From a virus, in the IMG/VR virus record IMGVR_UViG_3300023115_001125, positions 53,516 to 117,515 of that record: a stretch of 64,000 nt of DNA; one strand, 5' to 3'. The first letter of the stretch is position 1; every line of letters begins with the position of its first letter. Shown piece after piece: positions 51,646-59,060 of the stretch. Below the pieces are notes generated by a model. The model was not told where the DNA came from and did not search any database. It worked only from the letters and a program-made list of their open reading frames with translations. A program made the position numbers and the translations under genes.

Positions 51646-52179
51646 CTATTGGGCAGGTTTCCACTTTGCTTCAAAATTAATAACCAAACAACGCCTCTTG
51701 TGTTTATAAGGATAAGTTCCGTGATTAACATTACCATTCATGATAATTGTTTTGCCAGGTGCTGGTGGAAATTCGTGGAATTCTATTTGTGTATTCGGGT
51801 GTGCCATCATGGTATATAGACACCCATCTTGTTTGAACATTTCATCCTGTTCTTTATGATCAAAGTACATAACTGTACTAATTAGATTTTCTTTGCCTGT
51901 ATGATTATGAATGCCTTGGTAGCCATAAGGTTTGTATTCAATATACCAAGATTGATCTGGTTTAATTGATTCTATTGGAATATTTAGGTTTTGTACTTTG
52001 TCTAACACCCAGGAAATATATTCAGATGATATCGAATTAAGATCAATGTCGTGCTGTATTCTATCTGGGTATGTTACAGTTTCTTTAAAACTATCAATCA
52101 TAATCCTATGCATAATTTCATAGTTATGATATTCAGTTTCAATTAAAAACTGTCCTTCAGCAAAGTAGTTATTATCCAT
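51646..52179 (-). CDS. 2OG-Fe(II) oxygenase, HxH variant
   Basis: 177 residues. YQGIHNHTGKENLISTVMYF has H-x-H where other members have H-x-D; PAPGKTIIMNGNVNHGTYPY and RRCLVINFEAKW supply the distal histidine and arginine. Closely similar in motif order to the next gene upstream, with which it overlaps by 8 bases. It may oxidise a substrate shared with its partner. Confidence 0.82.
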   Translation of the reverse strand: MDNNYFAEGQFLIETEYHNYEIMHRIMIDSFKETVTYPDRIQHDIDLNSISSEYISWVLDKVQNLNIPIESIKPDQSWYIEYKPYGYQGIHNHTGKENLISTVMYFDHKEQDEMFKQDGCLYTMMAHPNTQIEFHEFPPAPGKTIIMNGNVNHGTYPYKHKRRCLVINFEAKWKPAQ

Positions 52180-52993
52180 TCGGAGTGTCCGGATTTAGTT
52201 GAGTTTGCATTCCTGGAATTGCTTCGTCTGGTTTGTAGTATTCAAAATCAAAATCAACAACAAAACTTCTTCTAGGTGCTTTACATGGATATACTCCATG
52301 CCATACTCTGCCATCCATTAAGATAGTACGTCCTGGATACGGACCAAATTGATTGTATAACATAGTACCATCTGGATGTGGCATTAGTGTATAAAGCATT
52401 CCGTTCTGAGGAGTCATGCCGTTCTGTGTGCCTGACACTTCTTGTTGGTCATCCATAAACATAACCATACTAATACATAACGGTCCATGATGATGTATTG
52501 CTTGATATCCGTAATCATAATAATCAACACACCAAGTCTTACTTACTTTAATACTTTTAATAGGTAGCATATATTTACGGATATTTTTCATAACCCATTC
52601 ACCTAGTTTATTCCAATTAATATCGTCAAACTTTTCTTTATCAATTGGCGGAAAGTTAGATGCTACTGAAGGTTCAAATTTTGTTTCTTTAAGTGTTTCA
52701 CTGCTAGGAAAGCCTGCAACCTCTGGACTGTCAGGATTTAGTTTGTCTGAGCGTACTACTGAACCGCCAAACTGTGGAAGTATAGCAGGTGTAATATCGT
52801 ATTGGTAACCATTAAACGTTGTTTTGATTTCACTTTCATCTTCGCCTCTAAACTTTTCATTTTCAAACAACGGCAAAAACTCTTCGTAGAAAGGACACTT
52901 TGCATCAATAATCCACTGATTATTTGCACTATGGAAATTAGGATCAATACTAAAATCTCTTTGTATATTCTGTCCAACTTTTTTAAATGTCAT
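52172..52993 (-). CDS. 2OG-Fe(II) oxygenase, HxH variant, with N-terminal extension
   Basis: 273 residues. GYQAIHHHGPLCISMVMFMD, YPGRTILMDGRVWHGVYPC and RRSFVVDFDFEY mirror the neighbouring paralog. The first ~120 residues are extra (FDINWNKLGEWVMKNIRKYM region) and may bind substrate. A duplicated pair with the gene downstream. The HxH triad is seen in some related families, but metal use should not be assumed. Confidence 0.82.
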   Translation of the reverse strand: MTFKKVGQNIQRDFSIDPNFHSANNQWIIDAKCPFYEEFLPLFENEKFRGEDESEIKTTFNGYQYDITPAILPQFGGSVVRSDKLNPDSPEVAGFPSSETLKETKFEPSVASNFPPIDKEKFDDINWNKLGEWVMKNIRKYMLPIKSIKVSKTWCVDYYDYGYQAIHHHGPLCISMVMFMDDQQEVSGTQNGMTPQNGMLYTLMPHPDGTMLYNQFGPYPGRTILMDGRVWHGVYPCKAPRRSFVVDFDFEYYKPDEAIPGMQTQLNPDTPNG

Positions 52994-53005
52994 TAACTTA
53001 ACTCC

Positions 53006-53599
53006 TTAAATGCGGAAATAACTTCTGTTCCGTCCTTCTAGATTAATAGTAAACACAATTCTATCTTCATCTGTTTCATTCTTTTGGGTTTGGTGTGTAA
53101 GCCATCCAGGGAAGATTAAAACGTCATTTGTTTTTACACTAACTTCTCGCCAGTAGTCGTGTATAGTGCTTTTAGGAATACGACTGTATGCTACCCACTT
53201 ATCTCTTAATAGTTGTTCAAACTCAATATTACCACCATTAGGAGGATTAACAACGTATGTGCTTACTACCAAACTTGACGATCCATGATCGTGTGGCATA
53301 GTCCATGCACCTTGTTTATGTAGGTTAGTCCAACTACCTGTAATAACAATGTCTGAAAAATCAACGTCCCATTCACGTAGAGCAATTTCTAACTTTGGAT
53401 ATAACCATCTAATAAAGTCTTGGTTACATTCCCATTCGTGTGGAGGGTTTAGATGTCCTGCTGATGAACGTCCGCCATCTGCTTCAGTCTGATGTAGTTC
53501 TGCTTCTTTATCAATATAGGATTTGAACTGTTCGATGTCGAATCCTGGTTCATAATGATATTTGTATACCAAATTTGGTACTATTGAAACTTCTGACAT
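53006..53599 (-). CDS. 2OG-Fe(II) oxygenase
   Basis: 197 residues: WTMPHDHGSSSLVVSTYVVN (H-x-H), GNIEFEQLLRDKW, VLIFPGWLTHQTQKN and RIVFTINLEGRN. It is preceded by a canonical promoter and heads a three-oxygenase run, so all three are likely transcribed together and are non-virion. Substrate unknown. Confidence 0.87.
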   Translation of the reverse strand: MSEVSIVPNLVYKYHYEPGFDIEQFKSYIDKEAELHQTEADGGRSSAGHLNPPHEWECNQDFIRWLYPKLEIALREWDVDFSDIVITGSWTNLHKQGAWTMPHDHGSSSLVVSTYVVNPPNGGNIEFEQLLRDKWVAYSRIPKSTIHDYWREVSVKTNDVLIFPGWLTHQTQKNETDEDRIVFTINLEGRNRSYFRI

Positions 53600-53618
53600 T
53601 CTTTACTCCTTGTGCTAT

Positions 53619-53647
53619 AGTATATAACAAAAGTTACAAGTTGTCAA
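53619..53647 (-). promoter_or_regulatory. Promoter for the three-oxygenase run
   Basis: TTGACA, 17-base spacer, TATACT on the minus strand. Confidence 0.8.
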
Positions 53648-53652
53648 GTAAA

Positions 53653-53937
53653 TTATGAGAGTGCGTTATCTGTTGCTCTTTGAGCCATTTGGTCAACTTC
53701 GCCGTCTGCAGGCTCTTCACCACCTGTCATTGGTTCTTCGGAGTCTGTTTTAGTTGCAAGTGTTAATCCCTTATCGTCAAAGTTTTTGATAAGTGGTTGA
53801 ATATCTGGATTAGCATCATAAATCATTTTGAAACCATCAAAGTCAAACTGTGGTGCTTTCATATTACGCATGATTTGGTTTAGTGCGTCCCAAGATAGAT
53901 AGGCAGGCTGATCTTGATTGTCAGCACTACCTATCAT
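53653..53937 (-). CDS. C-terminal part of a probable frameshifted head protein
   Basis: 94 residues if read alone: MIGSADNQDQPAYLSWDALN, then acidic EEPMTGGEEPADGEVDQMAQ. No good ribosome binding site precedes the ATG. The frame is open upstream without a stop to an A9 run in the 3' end of the 299-residue gene, so it is better read as the -1 extension of that protein. As a separate gene it would be an unassigned small virion protein. Confidence 0.6.
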   Translation of the reverse strand: MIGSADNQDQPAYLSWDALNQIMRNMKAPQFDFDGFKMIYDANPDIQPLIKNFDDKGLTLATKTDSEEPMTGGEEPADGEVDQMAQRATDNALS

Positions 53938-53993
53938 GTTTCTTAAAACTTTAATGAGAATGTTTTTGGAAGGTTCTTCTTCCTCAGATAACG

Positions 53994-54893
53994 TTAGGCC
54001 TTTTTTTTTGAATCAGTTAATAACTGACCTAATCTTCTGCTTCTTAGTACGCTTTCTCGTTTGGCCCTGTCTGCCGTTTCTTCTCCGCCTGTTGCTGGTT
54101 CACTTGCGGCAAATTCGTCTGCTACTGGTTCTTCAGCACCGGCTTCTTGATCAACTGTAGGTTCCATTGCTGGTTCCTCTGCTGGAGCCTCACCTTCTGC
54201 TCCTGGCATAGTTTCTGGTCCGCCTTCGCCTGTTACAATGGCTACGCCACTTGTTAGTGCATCACGAGTTGTTTCGAATGTTGTGTAAAGAGATTCAAGT
54301 GCTGGTTTTACAGTATTAACAAATTGCTCACTTACTTCTGAACCTAGTTCGTCTCTAATCTTGTCGCCTAGTTCTAGCATTGATTCTGTTTGCATTTCTG
54401 CTGTATCTTCCATCCAGCCTGTAATTCTGTCAACCATGTCCTTAGCGGCCATGACCAAAGTTGCTTCTTCTTCAGCACCTTCTTTTACTACAGACTCATC
54501 TTTCTTGCCAAAGTATTTCTTTTGCTTGTCTGACATACCTGAGTCTTTGCCTGATTCTTTATCTTTGATAGCCTTCTTCATAGGCTCTTTTTTGTCACCA
54601 TCTTTGTCCATATCAAGGAAGTCTGGTTTTGCTTCATTAGTTTCACGTTCAGAAATTTCAGCGTTAATAACATCAAGGAACATTTTTGCTTTCTGATAAG
54701 TGTCGCTAGTGTTTACAGATTCAAACTTTTCACTCATTTCAACTTGACTAAGTTGTGTACGTAATCTATTACGTGCATCTTCGAGTTGTTCATTAGTAAA
54801 CTTCTCTATTGCAATACGTTGTCCAAAGGTCTTAGCAAGGCTCTCATTTAGCGCCTTTGCTGTTAATGGTTTTCTAAGTTCTTTTAATTTCAT
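53994..54893 (-). CDS. Head-cluster protein with probable -1 frameshift extension
   Basis: 299 residues in the zero frame. The N-terminus MKLKELRKPLTAKALNES resembles a capsid-targeting segment with an L-x-E/S cut pattern. Middle regions are charged, with FLDMDKDGDKKEPMKK, which recalls a calcium-binding loop. The end is acidic and proline-rich (GAEGEAPAEEPAMEPT). At the end, TCA AAA AAA AAG GCC TAA contains the slippery A AAA AAG, and -1 reading continues without a stop into the next frame, adding roughly 118 residues. Late promoter GATAAATAAC lies upstream. Scaffold or internal head protein is likely. Confidence 0.68.
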   Translation of the reverse strand: MKLKELRKPLTAKALNESLAKTFGQRIAIEKFTNEQLEDARNRLRTQLSQVEMSEKFESVNTSDTYQKAKMFLDVINAEISERETNEAKPDFLDMDKDGDKKEPMKKAIKDKESGKDSGMSDKQKKYFGKKDESVVKEGAEEEATLVMAAKDMVDRITGWMEDTAEMQTESMLELGDKIRDELGSEVSEQFVNTVKPALESLYTTFETTRDALTSGVAIVTGEGGPETMPGAEGEAPAEEPAMEPTVDQEAGAEEPVADEFAASEPATGGEETADRAKRESVLRSRRLGQLLTDSKKKA

Positions 54894-54916
54894 AGTTTTT
54901 GTTCCTTACGCTTAAT

Positions 54917-54926
54917 GTTATTTATC
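54917..54926 (-). promoter_or_regulatory. Late-type promoter motif before the head-cluster protein
   Basis: GATAAATAAC on the minus strand, about 24 bases before the ATG. Confidence 0.55.
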
Positions 54927-54927
54927 A

Positions 54928-55353
54928 TTATTCATCAAATATATAGTGATCAATCTGGTCCATAGTATCGAACGTTTTGTCCTTAGCAATCTCAAATCGT
55001 GTAATAATTGCTTCTTTACGCCATTCATCTTCTGTTTTTTCGATAACATTCTTATGAAACAGGCTATCCATATAGTGTTTACATAGCAAATTATCCAAAC
55101 TTAATATGTGATCGCAGTCGTGATCACGGTTCTTTTCACGTGCTTTTGCGTATGCTATAGCACCCCTTTTACTAAAGGTTTCTGCTACCCTTTGATGTGT
55201 TTTAACATCAAATACTAAAAAGCCATCTCTCGACTTGCGTATAACAGTATTACGTATTCTAATGCTTTTACCTTTTGCATAAGGCAAATGTACTTCTTGC
55301 AATCCTTTTTCCATGATTGCATTAAGTTCTTTAATTATTTCGTGGTTTTTCAT
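54928..55353 (-). CDS. Conserved phage protein, head region
   Basis: 141 residues: KGLQEVHLPYAKGKSIRIRN, SRDGFLVFDVKTHQRVAETF and DDCDHILSLDN-like acidic helix regions; mixed alpha/beta. Conserved beside capsid genes in marine T4-like phages but unassigned. It overlaps the next gene by 23 bases. Confidence 0.68.
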   Translation of the reverse strand: MKNHEIIKELNAIMEKGLQEVHLPYAKGKSIRIRNTVIRKSRDGFLVFDVKTHQRVAETFSKRGAIAYAKAREKNRDHDCDHILSLDNLLCKHYMDSLFHKNVIEKTEDEWRKEAIITRFEIAKDKTFDTMDQIDHYIFDE

Positions 55354-55546
55354 TTGCGATCACCATAGTCATACCGTTATTGCGTATTTTAGTTACCAAA
55401 GCCTTGCGGATAAGGTTTTCAATAATGAACTGTTCATTCTCTGGAAATGCTATTAAAGGAGTAACGTTTTGTAGTCTTTCTAATATTCGAAATTCATCGT
55501 TACTCATTTGCATAGTAAAACCTTTAAAGATTTCTTTAATCTTCAT
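55331..55546 (-). CDS. Small protein, head region
   Basis: 71 residues, beginning MKIKEIFKGFTMQMSNDEFR, an opening similar to the other head-cluster proteins, and continuing as one helix and a strand pair (RKALVTKIRNNGMTMVIANE). Overlaps both neighbours. Role unknown. Confidence 0.62.
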   Translation of the reverse strand: MKIKEIFKGFTMQMSNDEFRILERLQNVTPLIAFPENEQFIIENLIRKALVTKIRNNGMTMVIANEKPRNN

Positions 55547-56001
55547 TATACTACCTTCTTTGCCGCTGGTGTACCAACTGCCTGATCTGCTTTTTGTTTT
55601 ACTACACTATCTAAATCTTTTTTAGTGTATACAAATGCATTAGGCTCGCCTGGTCCTGGTTTTGGATTCTTCAATATAACTTGATCGCCCTTGACATCAT
55701 CAATGTCGAATTCTTCTTCGCCTGCCCCTCCTTGTTTAGGCAAAGATAATTTATTTCCTTTTTTGAGAACACTTTGAGCAATATTATTTTGTGATTTTTG
55801 TATTGCTTTAACTGCTTGTTTCCCTAAGCCTTGTGCAACATTGGCCGCTTTGCCCATTGCTTTAGTACCTAACTTAGCACCTGCTTTAGCCGCCGCACTT
55901 CCCATTGAAGCACCAACACGACCAACAGCCGCCGCAATAGCAGGAACCACTTCTACTACTACTTCTTCTTCTACTGGCTTAGTAAAGTCTTTTGCTCTCA
56001 T
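55546..56001 (-). CDS. Alanine-rich head/virion protein
   Basis: 151 residues: MRAKDFTKPVEEEVVVEVVP, then AIAAAVGRVGASMGSAAAKA and more Ala/Gly-rich amphipathic helix with a few lysines, and a C-terminal acidic part. It probably inserts in membranes or packs with DNA. It lies between the head genes and has the shared short N-terminal pattern. Confidence 0.65.
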   Translation of the reverse strand: MRAKDFTKPVEEEVVVEVVPAIAAAVGRVGASMGSAAAKAGAKLGTKAMGKAANVAQGLGKQAVKAIQKSQNNIAQSVLKKGNKLSLPKQGGAGEEEFDIDDVKGDQVILKNPKPGPGEPNAFVYTKKDLDSVVKQKADQAVGTPAAKKVV

Positions 56002-56339
56002 TATTTTTTAGTCCTTTTTCCAGATCTAAAGTTTTTCTTTAAGTGAGACTTTTTATAACGTCTCTGTGTTAATGGCTTATTCGCTTTAGTCAAACGTTTT
56101 GTTAAACCGCCTGCTCTCTTAGTACGAGCAGTTTTAACTTTCATTACACTACTGCGTCTTGCTTTTGCTCTCTTAATATTTAACGAACTTCCAACTTTTT
56201 TAGTTGCTGAACAAGTGCTAGGTTTTGCAACAATACGTCCTTTACGTGTACCAGAGGTGCAACGATACTTACGAGTAAGTTTACCTTTGTCTCTCCCCCA
56301 AATTTGAACAACACCTTCTGTAAGTTCAGCAAATCTCAT
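56001..56339 (-). CDS. Highly basic internal head protein candidate
   Basis: 112 residues, strongly basic with lysine and arginine throughout. The N-terminus MRFAELTEGVVQIWGRDKG has LTE-G, the cut pattern of the T4 prohead protease gp21. The rest has a KYRCTSGTRKGRIVAKPSTC motif that is shared with the 95-residue protein nearby. It is probably packaged with DNA inside the head, like T4 internal proteins. Confidence 0.65.
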   Translation of the reverse strand: MRFAELTEGVVQIWGRDKGKLTRKYRCTSGTRKGRIVAKPSTCSATKKVGSSLNIKRAKARRSSVMKVKTARTKRAGGLTKRLTKANKPLTQRRYKKSHLKKNFRSGKRTKK

Positions 56340-56340
56340 T

Positions 56341-56520
56341 TTACATCTTCACACAATTATCAACGGTCTTGCCGTTTTTCTTTTTGGTGCCCATTCTTTT
56401 GTAGCCTTTCCAGCATACTTTGCCGTCAACACCTTTTTGCTTTTCTTCTGAAACAAAACGCCAATTTGGATTTCCGCATTCGGAACAAACATAGTTGCTA
56501 TCTACTTCATAAATTTTCAT
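56341..56520 (-). CDS. Small CxxC protein, head region
   Basis: 59 residues: MKIYEVDSNYVCSECGNPNW, then KGVDGKVCWKGYKRMGTKKK and NGKTVDNCVKM. CSEC resembles half a zinc ribbon, and the KGYKRMGTKKKNGKTVDNC end is a repeated element in marine phage virion proteins. It lies exactly between the two basic proteins. Confidence 0.68.
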   Translation of the reverse strand: MKIYEVDSNYVCSECGNPNWRFVSEEKQKGVDGKVCWKGYKRMGTKKKNGKTVDNCVKM

Positions 56521-56521
56521 A

Positions 56522-56809
56522 CTATCTTCCTCTTGATGCTTTATTTAATGCTTGTACTCTGCGTGAAGCAGGGTTAATACGTTTTGTTCTACGTGCTTTA
56601 CGCATCATCTTACCGCCTATTCTTGCACGAGTCTTTTTCATAGTAATACGTGCTTTCATATTAGGTGCGGCAAAACACTGAGCCATGCTTTTAACAATAC
56701 GACCTTTGCGTCTTCCAGTTGTACAACGAAACTTGCGTACAACCTTCTTGCCAGATCTTGCCCAAATCTGCTTTTCTGATAATGATTCTGTGATTTCTCG
56801 TACTAGCAT
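56522..56809 (-). CDS. Highly basic internal head protein candidate, paralog
   Basis: 95 residues with N-terminus MLVREITESLSEKQIWARSG; ITE-S fits the gp21 cut rule. The core KKVVRKFRCTTGRRKGRIVK and later lysine-arginine stretch parallels the 112-residue protein (RKYRCTSGTRKGRIV), so the two are duplicates. A GCATAAATAC late promoter lies directly upstream. Confidence 0.68.
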   Translation of the reverse strand: MLVREITESLSEKQIWARSGKKVVRKFRCTTGRRKGRIVKSMAQCFAAPNMKARITMKKTRARIGGKMMRKARRTKRINPASRRVQALNKASRGR

Positions 56810-56813
56810 AACA

Positions 56814-56823
56814 GTATTTATGC
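56814..56823 (-). promoter_or_regulatory. Late-type promoter motif before the basic head proteins
   Basis: GCATAAATAC on the minus strand, just before the ATG. Confidence 0.6.
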
Positions 56824-56833
56824 CAGTTAAACG

Positions 56834-57070
56834 TTAGTTTGCGTTCATTAGGATGACAACAATAGTGGAAAGTAGTCCTGCTACGATAGTGCCAGTTGCA
56901 CCAATTAGTACTTTAATCATGGACTTGTTGCCGTGTGTAATATCTTCGTGGAGATGCTCGACCTTTTCTTCGATCTTCGCTAAACGTCCTTCTAGGACTT
57001 CATATCTTTGAGCACATAAATCAACGTGTGCTTCTAAGTTTTCTTTTTCTAAGTCAGTGGCTCTTGCCAT
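56834..57070 (-). CDS. XhlA-like protein (coiled coil plus C-terminal membrane helix)
   Basis: 78 residues: a helical region MARATDLEKENLEAHVDLC, then RLAKIEEKVEHLHEDITHGN and a C-terminal membrane helix VLIGATGTIVAGLLSTIVVI. This layout matches haemolysin XhlA-type proteins, which help lysis in some phages, and is common in T4-like marine phages. The late promoter AATAAATAAT lies 84 bases upstream. Confidence 0.7.
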   Translation of the reverse strand: MARATDLEKENLEAHVDLCAQRYEVLEGRLAKIEEKVEHLHEDITHGNKSMIKVLIGATGTIVAGLLSTIVVILMNAN

Positions 57071-57153
57071 CTTTATCTCTCCGTTCCTTAGTTTATCGTG
57101 GAAGGGGCCTAATAATTGTAACCTATGTTAAGATGTAATGTTTGCCTTATACT

Positions 57154-57163
57154 ATTATTTATT
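57154..57163 (-). promoter_or_regulatory. Late-type promoter motif before the XhlA-like gene
   Basis: AATAAATAAT on the minus strand, overlapping the preceding stop. Confidence 0.45.
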
Positions 57164-57578
57164 ATACATCCAGGCTAATATTATCTGCTAACATAAAAAC
57201 TATGTTAGTTGCTTCACTATCTTTAGTTCTGAATGCACTATTATTTATCGTGATTGTCTCTGTTAACCCAGCAATTACAGGTATTAAATTGAAATCCTCT
57301 TTTAGAGCATCAACACTTGTAGCACCTTCTTGTTCAACAGTAAACTCAAAAGTCCAAATACGTTGCTTACCTGTAAAGTTTGTACCAAACCCTAGTCCGT
57401 CTATATCTGCGTCTACTGAAACAGGATCATTTTGAAAGTATGGGTTTGCTCTCATACCTAACACTTGTAGAAATGTATTCCAATTTGCCTGTTGATTAAT
57501 TGCTTGTCTATCCTCAGACTTAAATTTGGTTAGGCCAGTTTTGGTAATGTCAATTAATGTAATAACTTTGAAGTTCAT
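57162..57578 (-). CDS. Conserved virion-region protein
   Basis: 138 residues starting MNFKVITLIDITKTGLTKFK; this opening and the following QQANWNTFLQVLGMRANPYF match a protein conserved in T4-like cyanophages. Mostly beta with a WTFEFTVEQEGATSVDALKE segment. Position suggests a tail or head accessory protein. Confidence 0.7.
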   Translation of the reverse strand: MNFKVITLIDITKTGLTKFKSEDRQAINQQANWNTFLQVLGMRANPYFQNDPVSVDADIDGLGFGTNFTGKQRIWTFEFTVEQEGATSVDALKEDFNLIPVIAGLTETITINNSAFRTKDSEATNIVFMLADNISLDV

Positions 57579-57596
57579 ACACTTACTTATAGTCAT

Positions 57597-57625
57597 AAAA
57601 AAAGGGCCCGAATAAATCCGAGCCC
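57597..57625 (-). terminator. Intrinsic terminator after the 113-residue structural gene
   Basis: GGGCTCG/CGGGCCC stem (one G-T) with an 8-base loop and seven T on the minus strand. Confidence 0.9.
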
Positions 57626-57653
57626 TTTTCGATAGTTTCTTCTAAACTATTAA

Positions 57654-57995
57654 TTAAGCAACAGTTACTGAAGAAGCCGCTGTTACAGTAGCCGCTGAAA
57701 GGTCAAAGTTATTTGGACCAACTGCGTCACCTAATGCACGGATTCTAGCCTGTAAAGAAGCCGCGTCATCTTTGTGACCGTCTACGATTACAGAAACTGT
57801 TTGTGCTGAACCTGCTGAGTAGTACATTAAAGGTGCTACTTCGCGGATGATTGCTTCCATTGCTTCGTTAGCGCCATCGTCTTCAGTTGTTAATGCCGCT
57901 TGTGCGTCGATTACGAACGCCGCAATTTGTGCTGTTGAATACACAGTACCCTGTGCATATTGGCCGAAGCCATTTACTCTTGTTACGCCTGCCAT
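57654..57995 (-). CDS. Small, probably abundant virion protein
   Basis: 113 residues, Ala/Val/Thr-rich: MAGVTRVNGFGQYAQGTVYS, then FVIDAQAALTTEDDGANEAM and AATVTAASSVTVA. A strong AGGAGA site, its own terminator and late promoter suggest high expression, typical of minor capsid, neck or outer head proteins. Not assignable more closely. Confidence 0.72.
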   Translation of the reverse strand: MAGVTRVNGFGQYAQGTVYSTAQIAAFVIDAQAALTTEDDGANEAMEAIIREVAPLMYYSAGSAQTVSVIVDGHKDDAASLQARIRALGDAVGPNNFDLSAATVTAASSVTVA

Positions 57996-58087
57996 TTTAT
58001 TTCTCCTATAAATGTGAGTAAAAATAAACGTTATTCTTACTCGGCTCTAATGGCCACGCATCGTTCTCTTGATGCTTTGTGGTTACT

Positions 58088-58097
58088 ATTATTTAGT
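58088..58097 (-). promoter_or_regulatory. Late-type promoter motif before the abundant virion protein
   Basis: ACTAAATAAT on the minus strand, about 90 bases before the ATG; the region between has no gene. Confidence 0.45.
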
Positions 58098-58118
58098 CTT
58101 TTTTGGAAAAATATAGGA

Positions 58119-59060
58119 TTAACGGCTCTTTTTGGCTCGATTATGTAATGCTCTTAGCATTTGAACAAATCCCGGTCCTGCTTTAACAATATCATCTACC
58201 ATTTTAACTACAGGTGCGTATGCTTGAACGTAAGGTGCTGGTACAGCCTTGCCGTCTTTTGCTTGGTCTAAAAACTTCTTAGTTCCTACTAGACCTTTTG
58301 CACCAACTAGGTATCTATAATATTGTAACTCAGGACCGGTTGGAGTAGCCAAGTCAGGTAAACTTACAGTTGGCTCGTTGTCTTTAATTCTTGCATTTTC
58401 TAAATCTTTAGTACGAGCAAGTTCTTCAATGTAAACAATAATATCACTGCTTCTTAGTTTTGCTCTAACAGCAAGTAACAATCGTGTAACTGTATTTTGT
58501 TTTTCTTGTGTGCTAAGGGAGTTGTAGTTAAACAAATTACGTCTAATTGCTTTGTAGTCAGTGTTAGTAATGTTTAGTCCGCCTTCTAAACGGATAAGTG
58601 TTTCAGTAGGTCTTATTGCTGTGTTGTTACCTACTGCACTCAAATATCTATTTAAACCCATTGTAGGCAAGTTAGTTCTCATACGTACTGCTTTTGCACT
58701 TTCAGGGTCTTTAAGTTTTGCTAAGGCTTTGTCGTCACCTATAACAAAATAGATAAAGTTATATAGATCTGTACCAACCATTCTAAACTGTTGGTATGGA
58801 CCATATGATGTTGTTTTCTTTGCGTAGCCTGCCGCATAACCTCTAGTGCTAGGAAATAGTCTTAGAAGTTCTAAACTTAATACAATTAAGTATAGTCGTT
58901 CACAACAATCTGTATAAGACAACTTGGCCTGATCAGATGAGTTGCGAGTCATTCTCGCTTCTGCTAGGTCATTAAGGAATGAAAACTTTTCTTCCGTAAC
59001 TGGAAGTTCGTGTCCACCTTCCATGGTTGCCCACTCCATTGCTGTAAACTTTTCTGCCAT
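58119..59060 (-). CDS. Conserved helical virion-region protein
   Basis: 313 residues, mostly helical: FSFLNDLAEARMTRNSSDQA, YTDCCERLYLIVLSLELLRL and FQMVG-like turns, with a Gly/Pro-rich PTGPELQYYRYLVGAKGLVG near 240. Starts one base before the previous gene's stop. It is conserved in marine myoviruses without role. Confidence 0.68.
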   Translation of the reverse strand: MAEKFTAMEWATMEGGHELPVTEEKFSFLNDLAEARMTRNSSDQAKLSYTDCCERLYLIVLSLELLRLFPSTRGYAAGYAKKTTSYGPYQQFRMVGTDLYNFIYFVIGDDKALAKLKDPESAKAVRMRTNLPTMGLNRYLSAVGNNTAIRPTETLIRLEGGLNITNTDYKAIRRNLFNYNSLSTQEKQNTVTRLLLAVRAKLRSSDIIVYIEELARTKDLENARIKDNEPTVSLPDLATPTGPELQYYRYLVGAKGLVGTKKFLDQAKDGKAVPAPYVQAYAPVVKMVDDIVKAGPGFVQMLRALHNRAKKSR

